A stretch of 14,484 nt of DNA, from positions 1 to 14,484 of the forward strand of contig QFQM01000111.1 in assembly GCA_003243255.1 (NCBI GenBank), given 5' to 3'. The notes under the pieces were generated by a model, which had not been told where the DNA came from, did not search any database, and worked only from the letters and a program-made list of their open reading frames with translations. This stretch comes from Flavobacterium psychrophilum. GTDB taxonomy: Bacteria; Bacteroidota; Bacteroidia; Flavobacteriales; Flavobacteriaceae. Positions 5,967 through 11,688 of this stretch are shown here, in pieces. The translations under genes were made by a program, and so were the position numbers. How positions within the stretch are numbered: position 1 is the first letter of the stretch; every line of letters starts with the position of its first letter.

Positions 5967-6977
5967 ATGATATTAGTTACCGGAGGAACAGGATTAGTAG
6001 GGGCTCATTTATTGCTTGAACTGGCAGGAAGCGGACAAAAAGTTCGTGCTCTTTATCGCACCCAGGAGTCACTGGCAAAAACCAAAAATCTATTTACTTT
6101 AAATTCCAATCCGCATTTTGAGGCCATTGAATGGGTGGTTGGCGATATTACCGATATCCCATCACTTGAAGAAGCTTTTATTGGCATCGATACCGTATAT
6201 CACTGTGCAGCCTGTGTTTCTTTTGAACCGAAAGACGAAGAACTTTTGCGCAAAGTAAATATTGAAGGCACCGCCAATATGGTAAACTGCTCACTGGATT
6301 TTGGCGTTAAAAAATTCTGCCATGTAAGCTCTATCGCTGCACTGGGCGACCCGAAAGAAAACGAGCTCATTACCGAAGAGACTGAATGGAATCCTGAAGT
6401 TCGCCATAGCGATTATGCCATAAGCAAATATGGTGCTGAAATGGAAGTTTGGCGTGCCTGGCAGGAAGGCCTTAATGTTGTAATCGTAAATCCGGGTATT
6501 ATCTTTGGAAAAGGCTTTTGGGATTCGGGCAGTGGAAAGATTTTTAGCTCGGTTAAAAAAGGACAGCCTTTTTACACTACAGGCAGTTGCGGAATTGTTG
6601 CGGCCGAAGACGTTATAAAAGCAATGCTGCAGCTTATGGCCTCAGACACCAACGGTGAACGCTACACCCTAATCGCAGAAAATATTTCATATAAAGAAAT
6701 ACTCGACACTATCGCAAACGGACTGAAGGCTAAACACCCATCTATACATGCTACACCGGCTATAACTTCTATTGGCTGGCGAATCGACTGGTTCCTTTCA
6801 AAACTAATAAGGCAAAAACGCAGGCTTACGCAAAGCATGGCCAGGTCATCTCACAACCATGAGGAATATAGCAACAGTAAGATTAAAGAAAAACTGGATT
6901 TTACTTTTGTGCCGCCTTCTCTTTTTCTGAAGCAACTTTCCGAAGACTATCGCGCCTTGCCTGAAGCGAAGTCTTAA
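5967..6977 (+). CDS. NAD(P)-dependent epimerase/reductase (extended SDR family)
   Basis: The 336-residue cytoplasmic protein opens directly with the Rossmann strand and cofactor loop ILVTGGTGLVG (2-12). It has the extended-SDR markers GDITD (59-63), HCAACVSF (79-86), HVSSIAALG (119-127, catalytic Ser) and YAISK (150-154, the YxxxK active site). A NPGIIFGKGFW segment follows, typical of dihydroflavonol-4-reductase-like and sugar-nucleotide epimerase members. The C-terminal half, which sets substrate specificity, is not diagnostic, so the substrate is unknown. The start is fixed by the N-terminal beta strand and an upstream stop. The last 77 bp overlap the 3' end of the DUF4296 gene on the opposite strand. 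Confidence 0.9.
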   Translation: MILVTGGTGLVGAHLLLELAGSGQKVRALYRTQESLAKTKNLFTLNSNPHFEAIEWVVGDITDIPSLEEAFIGIDTVYHCAACVSFEPKDEELLRKVNIEGTANMVNCSLDFGVKKFCHVSSIAALGDPKENELITEETEWNPEVRHSDYAISKYGAEMEVWRAWQEGLNVVIVNPGIIFGKGFWDSGSGKIFSSVKKGQPFYTTGSCGIVAAEDVIKAMLQLMASDTNGERYTLIAENISYKEILDTIANGLKAKHPSIHATPAITSIGWRIDWFLSKLIRQKRRLTQSMARSSHNHEEYSNSKIKEKLDFTFVPPSLFLKQLSEDYRALPEAKS

Positions 6978-7353
6978 CAGATCCCGGCTTTAATTGCTTA
7001 GATAACTGAGCTGTATCTTTTTTTGGCTTAAGCGCATCCATTTCGCTCTGAAGCCGTTCAGATGCTTTTTTATGGAGTTTTTCGTAGTTCTCCATATCAG
7101 CAGCATACCAGGCATTGTTTTGAGCCAGATCAAGACTGTCTATCTTATATTTTTTATAGATATACTGTTTAGCAACTATATCATTATCCGTTAGCAGCTG
7201 CGACTTTACCGAACGAATTGACTGAACCATATTAATATCATAAATGATATTAACCATCTCATCTTCGGAAAGCAGATGTTTGGGTTTTTCTGCAGTTTCT
7301 TTTCCGCATGAAAACACCAAAACAGCTACTAATAACAATGTAATTTTTTTCAT
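6901..7353 (-). CDS. DUF4296 family lipoprotein
   Basis: The 150-residue protein has a lipoprotein signal with a cysteine at residue 16 (VFSC). The mature protein is helical and strongly charged, with the DUF4296-like opening LLSEDEMVNIIYDINMVQS and a Lys/Glu-rich tail. The residues after the cysteine (GKETAEK) do not form a clear surface-export signal, so a periplasm-facing location is more likely (inference). DUF4296 is found in Bacteroidota and has no known function. It is the third gene of the mannosyltransferase-pyrC-DUF4296 operon, 20 bp after pyrC. Its last 77 bp, encoding the charged tail, are antisense to the epimerase gene, and no terminator is visible beyond it. Co-transcription with cell-envelope glycosylation and pyrimidine genes does not reveal its role. 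Confidence 0.85.
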   Translation of the reverse strand: MKKITLLLVAVLVFSCGKETAEKPKHLLSEDEMVNIIYDINMVQSIRSVKSQLLTDNDIVAKQYIYKKYKIDSLDLAQNNAWYAADMENYEKLHKKASERLQSEMDALKPKKDTAQLSKQLKPGSVKTSLQARRDSLRKVASEKEKAAQK

Positions 7354-7373
7354 ATATATCTTAAAGATGTATT

Positions 7374-8714
7374 TTATCTGTCAAATAAAAGCCTTTCGCC
7401 GCAACGCAGGTCTTTTACCTTAAAGTTATTATACACAAGCGATCCGTTTACAAAAGTATGCGTAATTCTCGACTTGAAATTAACCCCTTCAAACGGAGAC
7501 CATCCGCATTTGTAAAGAATGTTCTCTTTCTTCACATTCCAAGGCAAGCCCGGATTAACGATAGCAAGGTCGGCATAATAACCTTCCCTGATGAACCCTC
7601 TTTTCTCGATCTTGAAGATTTTGGCAGGGTTATGCGCCATTTTCTCAACAATCTTCTCTACTGATATTTTCTTTTGGTGGTAAGCCTCAAACATGGCTAC
7701 TACAGCATGCTGAACAAGCGGTCCTCCCGAAGGTGAGCTTGTATAAGGATTTTTCTTTTCGTCAAGAGTATGAGGGGCATGGTCTGTAGCGATAACATCA
7801 ATCCTGTCATCAAGAAGCGCAGTCCATAAAGCATCACGGTCTTCGGCAGTTTTTACAGCCGGATTCCATTTTATCAGTGCACCCTTTTTCTCGTAATCAG
7901 CATCGCTGAACCAAAGGTGGTGTACACACACCTCTGCTGTGATCATTTTCTCCTCTAGCGGAATCTTGTTAGTGAATAATTCAGTCTCAATTCCTGTAGA
8001 TATATGGAAAACGTGCAACCTTGCACCTGTTTTCTTCGCCAGCTCTATAGCTCGCGACGATGATATATAGCAAGCCTCTGCACTACGGATAAGTGGGTGG
8101 AATTTCACCGGGATATCGTCGCCGTACTCTGCTTTGTATTTTTCAAGATTTTCACGGATGGTAGCCTCATCCTCGCAATGTGTTGCAATTAGCATTTTAG
8201 TACTCGAGAAAATCTTTTCCAGTACCTCCTCATCATCTACAAGCATATTTCCTGTAGAAGACCCAAGGAAAAGCTTGATACCCGCAACATTTTTCGGATT
8301 CGTTTTAAGCACTTCTTCAAGGTTATCGTTAGTACCACCCATCATAAATGAATAGTTAGCATACGAAACCTCCGAAGCCCTTTGGTATTTTTGCTCTAAC
8401 AGCTCCTGCGTAACCGCATTAGGTACAGTATTAGGCTGCTCTATAAAAGATGTGATACCACCGGCAACGGCAGCACGCGATTCGGTTTCAATAGTACCTT
8501 TGTGGGTAAGTCCCGGCTCACGGAAATGCACCTGGTCGTCAATGGCACCCGGAATAAGAAAGTTTCCTTCAGCATCAATAATTTGTACATCTGAAGATTT
8601 CGGGCTTATTTTTTCGGCAATCTCTTTTATGAATTTGTCTTCAATCAAAAGATCCCCCTCAAAAATAGATCCTTCATTTACAATCTTTGCATTCTTAATT
8701 AAAATCCTGTTCAT
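7374..8714 (-). CDS. pyrC: Dihydroorotase (amidohydrolase superfamily)
   Basis: The 446-residue protein closes N-carbamoyl-aspartate to dihydroorotate, the third step of de novo pyrimidine synthesis. Numbering is from the ATG at 8714; a TTG one codon earlier is not needed. It has the beta-sandwich start typical of cyclic amidohydrolases. Signatures are DDQVHFREPG (59-68), IKLFLGSSTGN (146-156), THCEDE (178-183), HVFHIST (234-240) and ATDHAPH (309-315, catalytic Asp). The first metal-binding His of the usual HxH motif is Gln (Q61), while H63 is kept. K147 in IKLF may be the carbamylated bridging lysine of hydantoinase-like members. Such a Gln is, from memory, usual for Bacteroidota dihydroorotases. 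An allantoinase or hydantoinase role is a less likely alternative. It starts 10 bp after the mannosyltransferase stop, with AGAAGAGA as a plausible ribosome site. Confidence 0.88.
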   Translation of the reverse strand: MNRILIKNAKIVNEGSIFEGDLLIEDKFIKEIAEKISPKSSDVQIIDAEGNFLIPGAIDDQVHFREPGLTHKGTIETESRAAVAGGITSFIEQPNTVPNAVTQELLEQKYQRASEVSYANYSFMMGGTNDNLEEVLKTNPKNVAGIKLFLGSSTGNMLVDDEEVLEKIFSSTKMLIATHCEDEATIRENLEKYKAEYGDDIPVKFHPLIRSAEACYISSSRAIELAKKTGARLHVFHISTGIETELFTNKIPLEEKMITAEVCVHHLWFSDADYEKKGALIKWNPAVKTAEDRDALWTALLDDRIDVIATDHAPHTLDEKKNPYTSSPSGGPLVQHAVVAMFEAYHQKKISVEKIVEKMAHNPAKIFKIEKRGFIREGYYADLAIVNPGLPWNVKKENILYKCGWSPFEGVNFKSRITHTFVNGSLVYNNFKVKDLRCGERLLFDR

Positions 8715-8724
8715 CAATTCTCTT

Positions 8725-9447
8725 CTATAGTCTGTTAAGCATTTTTTTCATTCGCAGCGCTACTACCCCAAAGATAGCTTCTTTTATGATAGCATTGCTC
8801 ATTTTAGATTCGCCTTTTGTCCTGTCTGTAAAGATAATAGGCACCTCTACTATATTAAAACCGTTTGCATACGCACGGTATTTCATTTCAATCTGGAAGG
8901 CATAGCCTACAAATTTTATCCTGTCGAGATTTATGCTCTCCAACACCTTTCTTTTATAACATATAAATCCGGCAGTAGCATCCCTGATGGTCATTCCGGT
9001 AATGGTACGCACATAAGCAGATGCATAATATGACATAAGCACCCTGTTAAGCGGCCAGTTTACAACGTTGACACCGGTAACATATCGCGAACCTATGGCA
9101 ACATCAGCTCCTTTTTCGCAGGCTTTAAGTAATTTTTCCAGGTCATTAGGATTGTGCGAAAAATCGGCATCCATCTCAAAGACATAATCATACTTGCGTG
9201 CAATTGCCCATTTAAAGCCATGTACGTAAGCAGTACCCAATCCGGATTTACCGGCTCTTACTTCAAGGAAAAGTCTGTCGCTATATTCTGCCTGAAGGTC
9301 AGCTACCTTTTTGGCAGTCCCATCGGGAGAGTTATCGTCAACAATCAGCACATCAAAGGCTGTATCGAGTGTAAAAACGGCTCTGATAATAGCTTCAATG
9401 TTGTCAATTTCGTTATAAGTAGGTATTATAACAATGCCTTTGTTCAT
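8725..9447 (-). CDS. Polyprenol-phosphate mannosyltransferase-like GT2 glycosyltransferase
   Basis: The 240-residue protein belongs to the dolichol/polyprenol-phosphate mannose synthase branch of glycosyltransferase family 2. It transfers a sugar, probably mannose from GDP-mannose, onto an undecaprenyl-type phosphate at the inner face of the cytoplasmic membrane. Visible signatures are IIPTYNEIDNI (7-17), VLIVDDNSPDGT (33-44), EMDADFSHNP (91-100, containing the metal-binding DxD), GSRYV (119-123) and TKGESKMS (210-217). There is no C-terminal membrane domain, as in single-domain DPM1. The lipid-linked sugar may feed protein O-glycosylation or another envelope glycan (inference). The ATG at 9447 is chosen because an in-frame TTG 24 nt upstream lies inside the -7 promoter box. 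First gene of the operon with pyrC and DUF4296. Confidence 0.9.
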   Translation of the reverse strand: MNKGIVIIPTYNEIDNIEAIIRAVFTLDTAFDVLIVDDNSPDGTAKKVADLQAEYSDRLFLEVRAGKSGLGTAYVHGFKWAIARKYDYVFEMDADFSHNPNDLEKLLKACEKGADVAIGSRYVTGVNVVNWPLNRVLMSYYASAYVRTITGMTIRDATAGFICYKRKVLESINLDRIKFVGYAFQIEMKYRAYANGFNIVEVPIIFTDRTKGESKMSNAIIKEAIFGVVALRMKKMLNRL

Positions 9448-9468
9448 ATGTGCCTTTGAAATTTGGTG

Positions 9469-9476
9469 CAAAAATA
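9469..9476 (-). promoter_or_regulatory. -7 promoter box of the mannosyltransferase-pyrC-DUF4296 operon
   Basis: On the - strand this reads TATTTTTG, an exact TAnnTTTG match followed by CACC. It lies 21 nt before the ATG at 9447, giving a leader of about 15-18 nt. No definite -33 element is seen. The rest of the 212-bp divergent gap (9448-9659) holds only this promoter and the DUF4271 promoter. Confidence 0.65.
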
Positions 9477-9647
9477 GTGTATTTCTAACGGTCTACACCA
9501 TAATTAAATTATAAATAAACCAAACTATATCTTTACAAGAGTTAAAATAACGCTTTAGCGACTGCTTTAAGCAATGCCCATAGCAAACTTCTTACAATCA
9601 TCACAATTAAATAAAGTAAACTGCTTCTGACAGAATATAAAAAACAC

Positions 9648-9655
9648 TAATTTTG
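9648..9655 (+). promoter_or_regulatory. -7 promoter box of the DUF4271-hemD operon, placed for a leaderless transcript
   Basis: TAATTTTG is an exact TAnnTTTG match ending only 4 nt before the ATG at 9660, so transcription should start at or next to the start codon. The TAA of the box is itself an in-frame stop for the gene, so no earlier start is possible. The -33 region (TTCTG around 9625-9629) matches poorly. Confidence 0.65.
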
Positions 9656-9659
9656 CAGC

Positions 9660-10325
9660 ATGGCAGATTTGGCATATCACGAGAGAATAATCGAATCCAA
9701 AGACTGGGCTACACTATTGTTTGTGGCCTGTTTTGCACTTATTGCCATTAACAGGAGTGTATTTGAAAATCGTTTTTCGGAGTTTATAAAACTTGCGGTT
9801 TCTGACAAGTACACCAAGATATATAAGGATAGCGGCAACATGCTGAGCTGGTTTACCATATCTTTCTTCCTTATTCAGGTAATCTCATTCACTTTTTTAC
9901 TGCAGTTCTTACTCAGTTACTTCGGCATTGTAGAAAAAACCAGCTGGAAATCTTTTATCCAGATATTTACACTTATTGGAGCATTTATCCTGGCCAAGTA
10001 CCTTATTGAGAAAATTATAGCAACAGCCTTTAATATTGAGGAGTTTAACGAGCTATTCAACCTGCACAAAGTAAACTACAGAACCTATATTGGACTACTG
10101 CTTTTGCCTGTAAATATTTTCTTATTTTACAACAACTCACAGTATACAATTGTGATATACATAATTATAGGCCTTATTATTGCAGCCAGCATAGCTTCCT
10201 ACCTTGTTTCATTAAGGATTTATCAAAATTTGATACTAGGCAAGTTATTCTATTTTATTTTGTATCTTTGCACACTTGAAATAGCGCCCTATTATTTCAT
10301 GTATTATTGGTTTACAAACAGTTAA
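9660..10325 (+). CDS. DUF4271 integral membrane protein
   Basis: The 221-residue protein has about six hydrophobic segments (roughly 17-31, 64-88, 100-120, 142-157, 162-184 and 194-218) and so sits in the cytoplasmic membrane. Features I associate with Bacteroidota DUF4271 are the opening KDWATLLFVACFALIAINR, the middle FNIEEFNELFNLHKVNYRTYIGLLLLP (124-150) and the aromatic, charge-poor end LEIAPYYFMYYW. The function of the family is unknown. It is followed after 15 bp by the uroporphyrinogen-III synthase-like gene and lies divergent to the mannosyltransferase-pyrC operon, a neighbourhood I recall as conserved in flavobacteria. It could take part in an envelope or heme-linked process, but nothing in the sequence proves it. 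Confidence 0.85.
   Translation: MADLAYHERIIESKDWATLLFVACFALIAINRSVFENRFSEFIKLAVSDKYTKIYKDSGNMLSWFTISFFLIQVISFTFLLQFLLSYFGIVEKTSWKSFIQIFTLIGAFILAKYLIEKIIATAFNIEEFNELFNLHKVNYRTYIGLLLLPVNIFLFYNNSQYTIVIYIIIGLIIAASIASYLVSLRIYQNLILGKLFYFILYLCTLEIAPYYFMYYWFTNS
10263..10270 (+). promoter_or_regulatory. Possible internal promoter for the hemD-like gene
   Basis: TATCTTTG followed by CAC is an exact -7 match inside the 3' end of the DUF4271 coding region, about 70 nt before the hemD-like ATG. Its codons encode part of a hydrophobic segment, so the match may be chance. The nearest TTTG upstream (10229-10232) is about 30 nt away, farther than the normal -33 spacing. Confidence 0.35.
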
Positions 10326-10340
10326 GTATTACTATTAAAT

Positions 10341-11099
10341 ATGAAAGTGAAAACAATTTTGGTTTCCCAGCCGGAACCTAAAGTAGAAAATTCACCATAC
10401 TTCGAAATTCAGCAAAAGCTAAAAGTAAAAGTTGATTTCAGGTCATTCATTCACGTTGAAGGCGTTAGTGCCAAAGACGTAAGGGCACAAAAAATTGACC
10501 TTAACAATTATACCGCTATTATTCTTACCAGCAAATTTGCTGTTGACCACTTTTTCCGTGTTGCCGAAGAAATGCGATATAAAGTACCTGAAACACTTAA
10601 GTACTTTTGCCAGAGTGAAGCCATTGCTTTTTACCTGCAAAAATATGTAGTATACCGTAAGCGTAAAATATATGTTGGCCAGAAAGATTTTGCTGATATG
10701 GCTCCGCTTATCAAAAAATACAAAGACGAAAAATTCCTGCTGCCATCGTCAGATCAGCTTAACCACGATATACCACCTACACTAAATAACCTTAAGGTAG
10801 ACTGGACTCCCGGAACGTTTTACAAAACTGTAATGAGCGATCTTAGCGATCTTAAAGATGTATATTACGATGTGCTTGCATTCTTTACGCCAACAGGTAT
10901 CAAATCGCTTTTCAAGAACTTTCCTGACTTCCAGCAAAACAACACACGTATTGCTGTATTTGGAAGCTCTACACAAAAAGAAGCCCTTGAACATGGCCTT
11001 AGAGTAGATATCATGGCACCAACACCGGATACTCCGTCAATGACTATGGCATTAGAAAAATATATTATTAAAGCTAATAAAGAGACTAAGGAAAAATAG
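10341..11099 (+). CDS. hemD: Uroporphyrinogen-III synthase family protein
   Basis: The 252-residue cytoplasmic protein matches the weakly conserved HemD fold, which cyclises hydroxymethylbilane to uroporphyrinogen III in heme synthesis. Recognisable elements are the N-terminal KTILVSQPEP and YTAIILTSKFAVDHFFRV (about 58-75). FFTPTGIKSLF in the second domain corresponds to the usual 'FTSPSAV..F' segment. TRIAVFGSSTQKEALEHGLRVDIMAPTPDTPSM near the end matches the 'IGPTTA..L...G..V...A..PT...L' region. Family members diverge strongly and have no strictly conserved catalytic residue, so the call rests on this pattern, the length and the context. It is co-transcribed with DUF4271 (15-bp gap) and ends at a bidirectional terminator. 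Confidence 0.82.
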   Translation: MKVKTILVSQPEPKVENSPYFEIQQKLKVKVDFRSFIHVEGVSAKDVRAQKIDLNNYTAIILTSKFAVDHFFRVAEEMRYKVPETLKYFCQSEAIAFYLQKYVVYRKRKIYVGQKDFADMAPLIKKYKDEKFLLPSSDQLNHDIPPTLNNLKVDWTPGTFYKTVMSDLSDLKDVYYDVLAFFTPTGIKSLFKNFPDFQQNNTRIAVFGSSTQKEALEHGLRVDIMAPTPDTPSMTMALEKYIIKANKETKEK

Positions 11100-11120
11100 A
11101 ACTTTACTTTATAAGACAAT

Positions 11121-11149
11121 AAAAAAGCCGCTCAATGAGCGGCTTTTTT
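11121..11149. terminator. Bidirectional terminator between hemD-like gene and lipoprotein gene
   Basis: A perfect GCCGCTC / GAGCGGC stem with an AAT loop is flanked by six A and six T, making a stem of up to 13 bp that works in both directions. It serves the hemD-like gene (+). On the - strand, the stop codon of the lipoprotein gene (11148-11150) overlaps the outer edge of the hairpin. Confidence 0.92.
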
Positions 11150-11594
11150 ATTTTAAGAATCCCGGAGAATCTACATGGTAACCAATAATTTTTACCGGAC
11201 CATCATCTCCTTTTTTAAGCAGCAAAAAAGTTTCTGTTGCGGCATATTTTTCATAAGTAACCTCATAAACCATCTTATACTCCGTTTTATCCACAGAACC
11301 TGAAGTTTCCTGAGATTTCCAGTCAACAAGTTTATTCCCTTTAAATTTACCCAAATATGTTCGGGTTTTAGCAAATAAATCCCTAAGCTGTTCTTTTGTC
11401 GCTACAGTAAAAGTTTCCTCTCCAAAAAGCTTTTCAGCCTCAGCAAATTTATCTTCACTCAAAAGACTATAAAGCGTATTTGCAACTTTTTCCCCATCAA
11501 CCTTATCTTCATTTTGATTCATCATCGATGTATTAAACTGACATCCTGCAACCAAAAAACATACAAGCGCAATAACTAAAATATTTCTTTTCAT
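11148..11594 (-). CDS. Small lipoprotein, NTF2-like (DUF4019/DUF3887-like)
   Basis: The 148-residue protein has a signal peptide ending in the lipobox LVAGC, with the lipidated cysteine at residue 18. The next residues (QFNTSMMNQ) carry no acidic surface-export signal, so it is predicted to face the periplasm. The body has an N-terminal helix pair (KVANTLYSLLSEDKFAEAEKLF). Beta strands follow, including LGKFKGNKLVDWKSQ, YKMVYEVTYEKY, ETFLLLKKG and VKIIGYHVDSPGFL. This resembles the NTF2-like fold of DUF4019/DUF3887 proteins; the exact family is not certain. No catalytic residues are evident. It is a single-gene transcript squeezed between the hemD terminator and the pckA terminator. Confidence 0.75.
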   Translation of the reverse strand: MKRNILVIALVCFLVAGCQFNTSMMNQNEDKVDGEKVANTLYSLLSEDKFAEAEKLFGEETFTVATKEQLRDLFAKTRTYLGKFKGNKLVDWKSQETSGSVDKTEYKMVYEVTYEKYAATETFLLLKKGDDGPVKIIGYHVDSPGFLK

Positions 11595-11614
11595 AAAAAG
11601 TAGTAATTAAGCTA

Positions 11615-11622
11615 CGAATATA
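11615..11622 (-). promoter_or_regulatory. Candidate -7 promoter box of the small lipoprotein gene
   Basis: On the - strand this reads TATATTCG, matching TAnnTTTG at all but one fixed position. It lies 20 nt before the ATG at 11594 and immediately after the pckA terminator T-run, so its -33 region must fall inside that terminator hairpin. Confidence 0.4.
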
Positions 11623-11625
11623 CAT

Positions 11626-11652
11626 AAAAAAACTGCCCCATCCCTGGGGCAG
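11626..11652 (-). terminator. Intrinsic terminator of pckA
   Basis: On the - strand a perfect 7-bp CTGCCCC / GGGGCAG stem with a 6-nt loop is followed by seven T. It lies about 36 bp after the pckA stop codon (11689) and only 3 bp before the candidate promoter box of the next gene. Confidence 0.9.
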
Positions 11653-11688
11653 CCTTCTTTCCAAAAAACATCTATTCTAAAATTCACA

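Noticed and set aside
9448..9471. Eight-residue N-terminal extension of the mannosyltransferase from an in-frame TTG
   Set aside because: The TTG is part of the -7 promoter box (9469-9476), upstream of the expected transcription start. The ATG at 9447 is followed directly by the conserved N-terminal strand.
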